From Deltaproteobacteria bacterium (GTDB taxonomy: Bacteria; Desulfobacterota; Desulfobulbia; Desulfobulbales; JAJRZW01), in contig JAJRZW010000040.1 in the NCBI GenBank assembly GCA_024275015.1, positions 1-62,464 of the forward strand: DNA of 62,464 bases, given 5' to 3'. The notes under the pieces were generated by a model. The model did not search any database and was not told where the DNA came from. It saw only the letters and a program-made list of their open reading frames with translations. Shown here piece by piece: positions 43,790 to 52,938 of this stretch; within the stretch, counting starts at the first letter, position 1; the number at the start of each line of letters is the position of its first letter. The position numbers and the translations under genes were made by a program.

Positions 43790-45196
43790 TCAGAAAGTAA
43801 GGAGGCGGTCGAAGTTACGGTGCAGATAGTCGACATTGGTAATGATATCGCTGCCGTCGGCCGCCTCGCCGGCAATGGTCATCTCCGAAAGAAAACGCCG
43901 CCCCCGGGTCTTGGCCTCATCCATGTCCTTGCCCCATACCAGGGCCAGGGCCAGATTAGGGTCGTAATCGCTGGGGATGATATAGGGGCGGTCGGATGGG
44001 ACATGGGTATACATCGCGGCCCAGTCGTATTCCGGGTATTCAAAGCGGGAAATGGTTCCGATCCAGGGGGCAAAGCCGCGCTGGGTATCCTCGGCCACGA
44101 TCCGCATCTCGATTGAGGCGCCGCGGAACTCGACCGCGCTCTGGCTGTAACCCATCTTATCGCCAAGGGCGAGACGGATCTGCTCACGGATAAGGTTGGG
44201 ATGTTTATTGTCAATATAGCTGATCCGGGCTGAAACATCGTTTTCCACCTGGATCCGGGTATTGACCTCAAGGAGAAACGGCCGACCGTCGCGGGCGACG
44301 ATCCACTCCCAGGTCCCGACATTATCGTAACGGACATGGCTGGCAAGCTTGAGGGAATACTCGACGATCCGGTCGAGGACCTCCCTGCCGTCGAATTCAT
44401 AGTTGAAACATGACTCGTCAAAGCCCGGGGCGGCCTCAAGTCGCTTCTGGCGCCCGGTGGACTGGATGGTACAGTTACGGGTGCCGAAGTGGACCCTCTC
44501 GCCATGCCGACTACAGGTAAGCTGGACCTCGATATGATTAAAATCACGCAGGCATTGCTCGATCAGAACCCCGCCGTCGCCGAACTGACGTTTGGCGTAA
44601 TTCTTGATCCTCCGGTAAACCCGGCGAAACTGTTCGACCTGCTGCACCTCTTCAATCCCCATCCCGCCGCCGCCGGCCGCGGCCTTTACCAGAATCGAGG
44701 GATTGCTGATCCCGGTGGCCCGCTGCTCATCAAAGAGCCGGCGGGCGACATCCTCGGCGTCCATCTCATTATAGATGGGAGCATCGGTGCCGGGAATGGT
44801 GGGGATACCGAGGCGGTTGGCCACCCGCTTGGTATTCATCTTGTCGCCGAGTGAACGGATAACCTCCCAGTTGGGACCGATGAAGGTCAGGGGCCGATCG
44901 CGGATGGTAACCCGACGGGCGAAGCGGAAATCCTCGGAAAAGAATCCGTAACCGGGGTGAATGGCGGTACAATTGGTATGATCGGCCACCGCGAGAATAT
45001 CGTTGGGATCGGTGTAGCTCGACACCCGCCAGGCGCGGCTGCGGTTTGACCTGGAATCAAGGTTGATGCGAACGTGTTCGCTATCCTCGTCGGCAGAGGT
45101 ATAGACCACGATATAGTCAAGGCCTAGGTCGGTACAGGCCCGCATAATCCGCAGGGCGATCTCGCCACGGTTGGCGATAAGTATTTTTTCCTTCAA
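43790..45196 (-). CDS. accC: biotin carboxylase subunit of acetyl-CoA carboxylase
   Basis: This ATP-grasp enzyme carboxylates biotin. The family order is present: KILIANRGEIALRIMRAC, IHPGYGFFSED, FIGPNWEVIRSLGDK, the glycine-rich VKAAAGGGGMGIEE, HIEVQL, and EVNTRIQVEN with the key Glu and Arg. Several positions differ from E. coli AccC (GGGGRG is GGGGMG, QVEH is QVEN, GHAIE is GASIE), so it belongs to a divergent branch. The start is TTG 45196, seven bases after AAGGTGAT. It is the first gene of the carboxylase operon. Confidence 0.9.
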   Translation of the reverse strand: MKEKILIANRGEIALRIMRACTDLGLDYIVVYTSADEDSEHVRINLDSRSNRSRAWRVSSYTDPNDILAVADHTNCTAIHPGYGFFSEDFRFARRVTIRDRPLTFIGPNWEVIRSLGDKMNTKRVANRLGIPTIPGTDAPIYNEMDAEDVARRLFDEQRATGISNPSILVKAAAGGGGMGIEEVQQVEQFRRVYRRIKNYAKRQFGDGGVLIEQCLRDFNHIEVQLTCSRHGERVHFGTRNCTIQSTGRQKRLEAAPGFDESCFNYEFDGREVLDRIVEYSLKLASHVRYDNVGTWEWIVARDGRPFLLEVNTRIQVENDVSARISYIDNKHPNLIREQIRLALGDKMGYSQSAVEFRGASIEMRIVAEDTQRGFAPWIGTISRFEYPEYDWAAMYTHVPSDRPYIIPSDYDPNLALALVWGKDMDEAKTRGRRFLSEMTIAGEAADGSDIITNVDYLHRNFDRLLTF

Positions 45197-45512
45197 GGTA
45201 TCACCTTGCTGGGATAGATCATTAATTTCAGGCCCCTAAAGGCCCGCGAGCCCATCAATAATTCAGGGACAAATATACCCGTTCTGGGGCAAAGGGCAAG
45301 CCACCGCAGTAAGGCACGGTTTCAAATCCCCCGGGTTCACGGGTGGGCGGCTATATAACTTGTTTGTCGGGCAAGGTCAATTTTTTCTTGACACTGTCCC
45401 CGCCATAACTTAGCCATCGACATACTTTATTCATAAATTTATTGCGGGGCCAACAAAAATCAGGGAAGGAATAAACAACCTCCTCCCCGATAATCTGAAG
45501 TATCTTGAAAAA
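45197..45512. other. divergent intergenic region, accC / corC
   Basis: This 316-base gap separates two divergently transcribed units. It holds a short inverted run around CCCCCGGG (45329), a TTGACA at 45390-45395 with no good -10 partner, and a fragment ACTTAGCCATC (45408-45418) matching the outer arm of repeat family A. No ORF or structured RNA is recognised. Confidence 0.5.
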
Positions 45513-46364
45513 ATGAATTCCGACCAGGGCGACCGCCCTTCCCTTTTCAGACGTCTGCTGAACCGTCTGCGATTCTCTCCGGCACCGGAGAGTGCCGCCG
45601 AACTCGAGCATGAGATCCAGGAGCTCATCGACGACGGCCGCGAACACGGGCTCATCCCGGCCAAGGTCGAGACGATGATCAGTTCCATCCTCGGTTTTCG
45701 TGACACCGTGGCCCGAGAAATCATGACGCCGAGCACCGACATGGTCTGCGTCGCCGACCAGACCCCCTTTGACCGCATCGTTGACACCATAATCGACAAG
45801 GGTTTTTCCCGTATCCCGGTGTATACCGGTTCTATCGATCATATCATCGGCATCATCTACGCCAAAGACCTCCTGCGCCATCTCGGCAGCGAAAAACTTC
45901 CCCCGGCCGAGGTCCTCGCCCGGCCGGCCTTCTTTGCCCTCGAGACCCGTAAAATCCTTGACCTCCTGCGTGATTTTCAATCCCGCAAGGCCCACCTGGC
46001 GGTGATAACCGACGAGTTTGGCGGGGTCAGCGGCCTTTTAACCCTGGAAGACGTACTGGAAGAAATCGTCGGTGAAATCGACGATGAATCCGACCGCGAC
46101 AACCCGGTATGGGAAAGAATTGATCCCCTGACCATGGTTGCCGACGCCAAAATCGCCATCCGCGAGGTTGAGGTTTTTTTCGACATCTCACTCCCGGAAG
46201 GGCTCTACGAATCCGCGGCCGGCCTCCTTCTCCACCGATTGGGACACCTGCCCGGCCCGGGGACGATCATCCGTGAGTCCGGGCTCAAATTCGAGGTCCT
46301 CGCCGCCAATAAACGCCGGATAGAAAAGATAAAAATCAGCCGCGATATTAAAGGGAGCGAGTAA
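45513..46364 (+). CDS. CorC/HlyC-type CBS-domain protein
   Basis: The 283-aa cytosolic protein has tandem CBS domains (about 60-185; REIMTPSTDMVCVADQ, GFSRIPVYTGSIDHIIGIIYAKDLL, AVITDEFGGVSGLLTLEDVLEEIVGEI) and a C-terminal CorC_HlyC transporter-associated domain. Family members are tied to Mg/Co handling. Its stop is immediately followed by the lnt ATG, the conserved corC-lnt order. Confidence 0.92.
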   Translation: MNSDQGDRPSLFRRLLNRLRFSPAPESAAELEHEIQELIDDGREHGLIPAKVETMISSILGFRDTVAREIMTPSTDMVCVADQTPFDRIVDTIIDKGFSRIPVYTGSIDHIIGIIYAKDLLRHLGSEKLPPAEVLARPAFFALETRKILDLLRDFQSRKAHLAVITDEFGGVSGLLTLEDVLEEIVGEIDDESDRDNPVWERIDPLTMVADAKIAIREVEVFFDISLPEGLYESAAGLLLHRLGHLPGPGTIIRESGLKFEVLAANKRRIEKIKISRDIKGSE

Positions 46365-47924
46365 ATGTTCCGGAATCGAGCCGCCGCCGTCCGGCTTCTT
46401 CTCGCCGCCGCCAGCGCCGTTACCATCTGGGCCGCCGCCCCCGGCCTATGGCAGGTTCCGGCCCTGGTATGGATCGGGCTTTTGCCGCTCATGGCCGCAA
46501 TCTCCCGGAAACGCGGACGCGCCGCATTCGGCATTGGTTTTCTCTTCGGCCTGATTTTCAACCTTCTCCTGATCTACTGGGTGGTGGTGGCAATGCACCG
46601 CTTCGGCGGCATGTCTTTCGCCACCGCGGCCCTGGCGCTTATTCTTCTGGCCTCCTACCTGGCCCTGTTCCCGGCCCTGTTCTGCCTTTTTGTCGCCCGG
46701 GCCAGGTCCTCACCCTGGCTGGTGCTGCTGGCGCCAACGGTATGGGTGGGCCTCGACTGGCTGCGCGGCGTACTCCTGACCGGTTTCCCGTGGATGGACC
46801 TGGCCTATGATCTTTACCGACAGCCAAAATTGATTCAGGCGGCAAGTTTTTTCGGTCATCAACTGATTACCTTTGTCATCGTCCTGGTGAACTTCATCAT
46901 CCTTGAGCTCATCACCTCAAGACGGCGCCACGGGTCCGTTTTTCAACGGACTGTTATCCCAATGCTCGTCGCCGCTACGATCGTGCTCGTCTTTTCAGGC
47001 ATCAACCTCGGGTCATACCACCACACCCGGAAACTTATTGCCGCGGCGCCAACAAAAAAGGTCGCCATCGTCCAGGGCAATATCCCCCAGGATGAAAAAT
47101 GGCGGCCGCAGTTTCAGCAGAAGACCTTGGCCACCTATATAAAGATGAGCCTGACCGCGGCGAAAAAACAGCCGCAGCTCATCGTATGGCCCGAGACCGC
47201 CATGCCGGGCTATCCCCGGGAATCGGGCCTGTGGCAACTGGCGATGGACGCCCTTATCTCCCCCACCGGCATCCCCGTGGTCTTCGGGGCCCCGCACCGG
47301 GAAAAAAAAGACGGCCGGATTGATTATTTCAACAGTGCCTTTATCGCCGACGCCACCGGGATAACCGGACGCTACGACAAGGAGCATCTGGTTCCCTTCG
47401 GCGAATATGTACCGTTGCGAAGGATGCTTTTCTTCCTCTCGCCGATCGTTGACTCAATCGGCGACTTCACCGCCGGCAGCAACGGTCGCCCCCTGACTTG
47501 CGGCACCATCCGTCTTGGGTTATTAATCTGCTTTGAAACCATATTCCCCGACCTTGTCGTCAAGCGGGTCACAAGCGGAAGCGACCTGTTGATCGACCTT
47601 ACCAATGATGCCTGGTACGGCCGCACCAGTGCCCCATGGCAGGACCTGGCCATGGCCACCTTCCGGGCGGTGGAAAATCGCCGTTCGCTGGCCCGGGCCG
47701 CCAATACCGGTTTCAGCGGTTTCGTCGACCCCCTGGGCCGGAGCCATAAAATTTCGCCGCTGTTCAAACCCTATGTCGCGGTTTATCCCCTGCCGCTGCT
47801 CAGGACCAAATCGATCATGACCTTTTACGGGGGACATTTTTTCGGGGTTTTATGTTTTATTGCCGGATTGGTAATAATCATCCCCTTTTGCCGACGGAAA
47901 AATGCTTACGGAATTATTGCTTAG
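46365..47924 (+). CDS. lnt: apolipoprotein N-acyltransferase
   Basis: Lnt adds the third acyl chain to lipoproteins at the inner membrane. About six N-terminal membrane helices are followed by a periplasmic nitrilase domain (about 225-480) with the Glu-Lys-Cys triad in IVWPETAMPG, YDKEHLVPFGEYVP and LLICFETIFPD, and a last membrane helix. Two oddities are seen: codons for GSVFQRTVI around 46932-46959 coincide with a family B hairpin, and the last codons with the stop match half of a family A repeat. Confidence 0.94.
   Translation: MFRNRAAAVRLLLAAASAVTIWAAAPGLWQVPALVWIGLLPLMAAISRKRGRAAFGIGFLFGLIFNLLLIYWVVVAMHRFGGMSFATAALALILLASYLALFPALFCLFVARARSSPWLVLLAPTVWVGLDWLRGVLLTGFPWMDLAYDLYRQPKLIQAASFFGHQLITFVIVLVNFIILELITSRRRHGSVFQRTVIPMLVAATIVLVFSGINLGSYHHTRKLIAAAPTKKVAIVQGNIPQDEKWRPQFQQKTLATYIKMSLTAAKKQPQLIVWPETAMPGYPRESGLWQLAMDALISPTGIPVVFGAPHREKKDGRIDYFNSAFIADATGITGRYDKEHLVPFGEYVPLRRMLFFLSPIVDSIGDFTAGSNGRPLTCGTIRLGLLICFETIFPDLVVKRVTSGSDLLIDLTNDAWYGRTSAPWQDLAMATFRAVENRRSLARAANTGFSGFVDPLGRSHKISPLFKPYVAVYPLPLLRTKSIMTFYGGHFFGVLCFIAGLVIIIPFCRRKNAYGIIA
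46934..46951. repeat. family B terminal hairpin inside lnt
   Basis: GTCCG TTTTTCAA CGGAC here matches the terminal module of the family B repeats at 34532-34553 and 62325-62346. It is read in frame within lnt, in the loop before the last membrane helix of the N-terminal bundle. Confidence 0.6.
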
Positions 47925-47930
47925 CCATCC
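47909..47930. repeat. half of a family A repeat at the 3' end of lnt
   Basis: Nineteen of 22 bases match the right arm of the copy at 15430-15541 (shared TGCTTAGCCATCC). The TAG stop of lnt lies within it. The other half of the palindrome is absent. Confidence 0.5.
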
Positions 47931-47972
47931 TGTTGATGGTTGCAAGTTCATCAATTCAAGGAAATAAAAAAC

Positions 47973-49071
47973 ATGTCAGCCGAGTTGAAACAAAAAATAC
48001 AGGACCTTAAAGACCGCCTCCTCCACCTGCGGAGGCATCTTTGAATTAGACCGCAAACGTGAACGTCTGGCCGAACTCGAAAGCCTTACCATGACGCCCG
48101 GTTTCTGGGACAACCAGGAACTGGCGCGCAAGACCAACAGGGAGCAGGGGCAGCTCCAGGCGATAATCAAAAGCTGGGAAGAATGCCACGCCAAATGGGA
48201 GGATGCCGACATCCTCCTTGAACTGGCAATTGAAGAAAAGGATGCCGAGGCCGAGGCGGAGGCCGAAATAAACATTGATCGCCTGGTCACCGAGGTGGAG
48301 AACACCGAGATGGAATGCATGTTCTCCGGCGAACACGATGCCAGCAACGCCATGATGGCCATCAACGCCGGTGCCGGCGGTACCGAGGCCCAGGACTGGA
48401 CCAGCATGCTCATGCGCATGTACCTGCGCTGGGCCGAGAGCCGCGAATTCAAGACCGATATACTAGACCAGCTCCCCGGTGACGAGGCCGGGGTCAAGAG
48501 TGTGACCATGATGATCAAAGGCCACAACGCCTATGGTCTTTTGCGAAGCGAGATGGGCATCCACCGCCTGGTGAGGATCTCCCCCTTTGATTCCGGGGGC
48601 CGGCGTCATACATCCTTTGCCTCGGTCTTTGTCTTCCCCGAGCTTGACGACACCATCGAGGTCGAAATCAACGAAAAAGACCTCCGGGTCGACACTTATC
48701 GCGCCAGCGGCGCCGGGGGACAGCACGTCAACAAAACCAGTTCCGCCATCCGCATCACCCACCTGCCGACCAACACCGTGGTCCAGTGCCAGAATGAACG
48801 TAGCCAGCACAGAAACCGCGACACGGCAATGAAGATGCTCAAGGCCCAGCTCTATGAGATAGAACGGCGAAAAAAGGCGGAAGAGGGCGAAGCCATTGCC
48901 GGAGAAAAAAAGGGGATAGGCTGGGGCAGCCAGATCCGCTCCTACGTCCTCCAGCCCTACCGGATGATCAAGGACCACCGCACCAGCTGCGAGATCGGCA
49001 ATGTCGACGCGGTCCTTGACGGCAACATAAATCCGTTTATCAAGGCATATCTCCTCTGGCAACCGAAATAA
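47973..49071 (+). CDS. prfB: peptide chain release factor 2 (programmed +1 frameshift)
   Basis: RF2 ends translation at UGA and UAA. Codons 1-23 from ATG 47973 lead to an in-frame TGA (48042-48044); decoding then shifts by +1 at CTT and continues in the frame that ends at 49071. The main part has the GGQ loop for peptidyl hydrolysis in RASGAGGQHVNKTSSAIRI, INAGAGGTEAQDW and the stop-recognition region. In this frame-shift class, low RF2 favours the shift and so its own synthesis. The gene follows lnt by 48 bases. Confidence 0.95.
48031..48044 (+). promoter_or_regulatory. prfB frameshift site
   Basis: GGAGG (48031-48035), three bases, then CTT TGA (48039-48044) form the classic stimulatory Shine-Dalgarno-like sequence and slippery codon with stop. 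CCTCC at 48020-48024 or nearby can pair with the GGAGG as a short hairpin, an arrangement that could mask the stimulator. Confidence 0.9.
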
Positions 49072-49096
49072 GCCCGTCCACGGCCACGAGTTCACC

Positions 49097-50302
49097 ATGA
49101 AAGAATCTCCGCCCCTGAGGACGCCTGAAAATTCCTGTGCCCGCTGCGGGGCCTGCCTGCCGGTATGCCCGATTTACCGGGTTTCCGGCAGGGAAGAGTT
49201 ATCCCCCCGGGGACGCATGGGGGTAATTGAACTCGGTCTTGACGACCGCCGGGCAAAAAAGGCGCTTGCCGCCTGTCTTCTCTGCGGCGCCTGCGAATCG
49301 GTATGCAGCCGGGAGCTTGACCTTACCGGAAAGATCACCGTTGCCCGGGAAAAAATAACAGACCCGGTCGATGCCGGGATAACCGCGGCCGCGAAGATAT
49401 CCCGGATGCAACGAACCCTTGCCCCAATGGCGAGGCTCATAGCCCGGGCGACAAAAATCCTGCCCCGGGAAAGCGGCCTGCGGCTAAAACTCGGGATTGG
49501 GGTTCCCGCTCTCCCTCCGGAGGTAAAAGCCTCCCCCGGCGGGGGGGGATCGGAACTTTTACCCGGAACCATCGCCGTCTTTTCCGGATGTTTCGCCGCC
49601 TGGCTCGTCCCGAATATCCTCACCGCGACCACGGCCCTGCTCCGGATCCTCGGCGACACCCCGCACATCGCCGAAGGCCAGGGGTGCTGCGGACTTGCCG
49701 CCGTGAGCAGCGGCCACGGGAACACGGCCCGGACTCTGGCCCGACGTAATATCGCGGCCTTCCCCGGCACCGGGCCGATTCTCACCCCCTGCGCCTCGTG
49801 CGCGCATCAGTTACGGCAATACCCACGCCTGTTTACCGCCGATCCCCACTGGCAACATCGGGCAATCGCGTTCGCCGCCAGGATACGGGAGTTCTCAGCG
49901 TTTTTTACCGACCCTGACCGGATCGCGGCGCTGAAGCCCTGCCTGTCGCCGCAGCCGGCCCCGCTGAAAACATTCTGTCACGACCCCTGCCATCTCAGGT
50001 TCTTCGGCCGGGACCGGACCCGAAAGAGCAGGGACCTCCTCCGGCTCGTCGCCGGCCTTGACCTGAACGAATTCCACCACCGCCCATCCTGCTGCGGCAT
50101 GGGCGGCGCCTTTGCCATAAAGTTTCCCGACCTCTCCCGCCGGATCATCGCCCCGGCAATAACCGAACTCCGGGAGAGAAAGGCCGCCGTACTCACAACA
50201 GCCTGCAGCGGCTGTCTCATCCAGTGGCAGAAACGCCGGGAAGAAGCAGGGATCGACCTTGAGGTAGTCCATCCGGCAATCCTTCTCGCCCGCCGGCTGT
50301 AA
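49097..50302 (+). CDS. GlcF-like (Fe-S)-binding protein with CCG domains
   Basis: The 401-aa protein has two 4Fe-4S motifs at the N-terminus (CARCGACLPVCPIY, CLLCGACESVC) and two C-terminal cysteine-rich CCG domains (GQGCCGLAAVSSGH with CASC; HDPCHL with RPSCCGMGG and CSGC). This is the architecture of the iron-sulfur subunit of glycolate or lactate oxidases and of heterodisulfide-reductase-type subunits. No flavin partner gene (glcD-like) is adjacent, so the substrate is open. Confidence 0.85.
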   Translation: MKESPPLRTPENSCARCGACLPVCPIYRVSGREELSPRGRMGVIELGLDDRRAKKALAACLLCGACESVCSRELDLTGKITVAREKITDPVDAGITAAAKISRMQRTLAPMARLIARATKILPRESGLRLKLGIGVPALPPEVKASPGGGGSELLPGTIAVFSGCFAAWLVPNILTATTALLRILGDTPHIAEGQGCCGLAAVSSGHGNTARTLARRNIAAFPGTGPILTPCASCAHQLRQYPRLFTADPHWQHRAIAFAARIREFSAFFTDPDRIAALKPCLSPQPAPLKTFCHDPCHLRFFGRDRTRKSRDLLRLVAGLDLNEFHHRPSCCGMGGAFAIKFPDLSRRIIAPAITELRERKAAVLTTACSGCLIQWQKRREEAGIDLEVVHPAILLARRL

Positions 50303-50327
50303 GCATCCCCCACCCCGACGTTTTTTT

Positions 50328-50357
50328 TTGACATTCCGGCCGGTGATTCCGCATAAT
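50328..50357 (+). promoter_or_regulatory. likely sigma-70 promoter of the second chemoreceptor gene
   Basis: TTGACA (50328-50333) after a T run and CATAAT (50352-50357) are 18 bases apart, about 40 bases before the ATG at 50398. Confidence 0.6.
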
Positions 50358-50397
50358 TTCCATATGGATGTCCCATAAAACCATTCCGGAGAAAAAC

Positions 50398-51825
50398 ATG
50401 TTCAAGCGCATGACCATGGCCAACAGAATCAATCTCCTTCTCGCGGTGTTTCTGCTCATCGGCCTGATCAACGCCGCGATCATCTACGGGGTCATCAGCT
50501 CCCAGATCTCCCGGGGCCGGGCGATAAACCTCGCCGGACGCCAGCGGATGCTGACCCAGAAGATAACCAAGGAGGCCCTCATCCTCGCCACCGCCGACCA
50601 GGAAGGACAGGCCCGGGCCCGGAACGACATCAAGGCCACCGCCGCCCTCTTCGACCGTACCCTCAAAGGTCTGCTGGACGGTGACCAATCCCAGGGCCTC
50701 AGCCCGGTGACCGATGACGCCACCAGAAAAAAACTCCTGGAGGTCCGGGATCTGTGGCGGCAATTTTCCACTGACATCGACACCCTGCGGAACAACGACA
50801 AAGGCAACACCACGGCCCTGGCCCGGATAAAGGCGGCAAATATCCCCCTGCTCAAGACCATGAACCAGGCGGTGGGCCTTTATGAAAAAAGTAATAACCT
50901 TACCCGGGTTATGCTGATCCAGGGGCTGATTTTCCTCGTCCTCCTCGCCACCGTCGCCGCCGCCTGGCTGATGATGAAAAACGAAGTAATCCTGCCCCTG
51001 ACCGAAGCCTCGGTAATCCTTGGCTCAAGTTCCGGCAACATCGATATTCTCTCGTCCACGGTGGCGAAGACGGCCGAGACCCTGGCGGAGCAGGCCACAA
51101 GCCAGGCCGCGACCGCGGAGGAATCATCCGCGGCCCTGGAGGAAATCACCGGCATGACCCGCCAGAACGCCGACAACACCGCCCGCGCCGACAGTGAAAT
51201 GCAACAGACCAAGGATATCGCCGAAAAGGCCTATACCTTTATGGAGGAGATGAACCGTTCCATGGCCGACATCCTCACCGCCGGGGAAGAAACCCAGAAG
51301 ATCGTCAGTACCATTGATGAAATCGCCTTTCAGACCAACCTCCTGTCGCTTAACGCGGCGGTTGAGGCCGCCCGGGCCGGAGAGACGGGAGCCGGTTTCG
51401 CGGTGGTGGCCGACGAGGTAAGAAACCTCGCCCTGCGTTCAGCCGAATCCGCCAGGGACACCGCTGAACTCATCGAAAACATCGTCAGCAAAATAAGGGG
51501 CGGCTCCGATCTGATCCACCGGGCCACAGAATCGTTTCAGGAAGTATCCGAAGGCGCGGGCAAGGTCGCGATCCTTCTGAACGAAATCACCGCCGCCAAC
51601 AAGGAAGAGTCCATCGGTATCGCCCAGATAAGCACCGGCATCCACGAAATAGACAGAACGACCCAGGAAAACGCCGCCACCTCGGAAGAAACCGCCTCAG
51701 CCGCCGCCGAGATGCACCAGGAGGCGAAAAAACTCGGCAACGTCGTCTTCCACCTGGTAAAACTCATCAAAGGCGAGGGGGACACTCCCCCCACGGCGAT
51801 GCCGCCGCCAACCTGCTCACGGTAA
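50398..51825 (+). CDS. methyl-accepting chemotaxis protein with PilJ/NarX-type sensor region
   Basis: The 475-aa receptor has a first membrane helix (about 9-30), then a PilJ/NarX-like helix with RAINLAGRQRMLTQKITKEAL. A second membrane helix lies at about 175-195, and the cytoplasmic signalling region has the tip EIAFQTNLLSLNAAVEAARAGETGAGFAVVADEVRNLA. It has no CheR-tether pentapeptide (ends PTCSR). ATG 50398 follows GGAG; ten earlier codons are not supported. It stands alone, far from the chemotaxis operon. Confidence 0.9.
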   Translation: MFKRMTMANRINLLLAVFLLIGLINAAIIYGVISSQISRGRAINLAGRQRMLTQKITKEALILATADQEGQARARNDIKATAALFDRTLKGLLDGDQSQGLSPVTDDATRKKLLEVRDLWRQFSTDIDTLRNNDKGNTTALARIKAANIPLLKTMNQAVGLYEKSNNLTRVMLIQGLIFLVLLATVAAAWLMMKNEVILPLTEASVILGSSSGNIDILSSTVAKTAETLAEQATSQAATAEESSAALEEITGMTRQNADNTARADSEMQQTKDIAEKAYTFMEEMNRSMADILTAGEETQKIVSTIDEIAFQTNLLSLNAAVEAARAGETGAGFAVVADEVRNLALRSAESARDTAELIENIVSKIRGGSDLIHRATESFQEVSEGAGKVAILLNEITAANKEESIGIAQISTGIHEIDRTTQENAATSEETASAAAEMHQEAKKLGNVVFHLVKLIKGEGDTPPTAMPPPTCSR

Positions 51826-51856
51826 GCGTTCCATTAACCCCATGCTGCCGTTCCTT

Positions 51857-51960
51857 AACAGATAGTTGAAAAAGCAGTCCATGGCTTTTTCTCTCTCCGG
51901 CTGGCCAAAACAAGTTCCGGCCAGCCTCTCGATTTAACCGGTTTTTTCAACGGGCTGGCA
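51857..51960. repeat. family B composite palindromic repeat, copy B5
   Basis: It begins 32 bases past the receptor stop, in the same direction. The first module is GTTGAAAAAGCAGTCCATGG-like. The second stem is CTGGCC (51901-51906)/GGCCAG (51919-51924): both arms differ from the usual TTGGCC/GGCCAA in a matched way. The third and last modules are merged by a deletion. The rest of the 51826-52089 gap shows no gene. Confidence 0.8.
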
Positions 51961-52089
51961 ACCACTTTTATCCCCTTGCCAAATCCGGTTCGTGGGGATA
52001 ATCTCTTGCTGAACTCCATAAATTACTCTCCCGGCCCACGCGCCATCGGGCCGCGGCCCGGGATTCCTGTTACCAAACGAGGTATGTGA

Positions 52090-52938
52090 ATGCGTAAAAT
52101 CATCTTTATTCTTGCCGCTCTTTTCCTCTTCACCCTCAGCACCGCAGCCGGAGCCAAAGTCTATTCCACCGTTAAAAAGACCATATTCCTCTCCGCCGCC
52201 CCCCTTGACGTGGCCACAACCCAGGACGGGGAGTGGACCTTTATCCTCATGGGCGGCGGCAGACTCGCCATCTATGATAAAGAAGACAAGCTTAATGACA
52301 CGGTCAAGGTAGATCCCGCCGCCGACCACCTCGCCCTGTCGGTCACTGGTGACCGGATTCTGGTCACCAGTGCCAGGGGCAAAAAGATGCAGGAGATCCA
52401 GATCGACTTTGTCCGCAAAATCGATATCAGCGGCTCCCCTTTCCTGGGGCCGGAAAACGCCACGGTGACCTTGGTCATCTTCAGTGATTTCCAGTGCCCC
52501 TACTGCGCCAAACTCGACCCCGAACTCATGAGCGCCCTGGACACCTTTCCCAACGACCTGAAAATCGTGTACAAAAACTTTCCCATCCGCGGGCATCAAT
52601 TCGCGATTCCGGCCGCCCTGGCCGCCCTGGCCGCCGGACGACAGGGAAAGTTCTGGCCCTTCCACGACGAACTCTTCGCCACCGCCAAACTTAATTTGCC
52701 GGCCATAGTCGCCATTGCCGGCAAACTTGGCCTCGACATGAAAAAGTTCAACCAGGATCGGCAGAGTCCGGAAATTCAGACACAACTGCGAAAGGATTTC
52801 AACGATGGCCGGAAAATCGGGGTTCGCGGTACCCCGACCATGTTTGTCAACGGCCGCAGGGTAAGGGACCGGGGAATTGAGGCCCTTAAGAAAATGATAA
52901 AATCCGCCTTGGAAGAGAGTCGGGCCGAAAGACAGTGA
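52090..52938 (+). CDS. exported DsbA-family thioredoxin-like protein
   Basis: A signal peptide (1-22; FILAALFLFTLSTAAGA) leads to a short beta-rich N-terminal region (about 25-105) and a DsbA/thioredoxin domain (about 115-275). The active site is CPYC in FSDFQCPYCAKLDPE, and the cis-Pro loop is GTPTMFVNG. It probably acts on disulfides in the periplasm, as a DsbC/DsbG- or BdbD-like protein. GAGG precedes ATG 52090. Its stop overlaps the phoH start. Confidence 0.88.
   Translation: MRKIIFILAALFLFTLSTAAGAKVYSTVKKTIFLSAAPLDVATTQDGEWTFILMGGGRLAIYDKEDKLNDTVKVDPAADHLALSVTGDRILVTSARGKKMQEIQIDFVRKIDISGSPFLGPENATVTLVIFSDFQCPYCAKLDPELMSALDTFPNDLKIVYKNFPIRGHQFAIPAALAALAAGRQGKFWPFHDELFATAKLNLPAIVAIAGKLGLDMKKFNQDRQSPEIQTQLRKDFNDGRKIGVRGTPTMFVNGRRVRDRGIEALKKMIKSALEESRAERQ

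Noticed and set aside
45351-45995. Minus-strand ORF of 214 codons opposite corC
   Set aside because: It is antisense to a clear CBS-domain protein and has no motif of its own.
48042-48044. In-frame TGA early in prfB taken as a disabling mutation
   Set aside because: It is the normal programmed +1 frameshift site: GGAGG, three bases, CTT TGA, and the downstream frame continues with family sequence.
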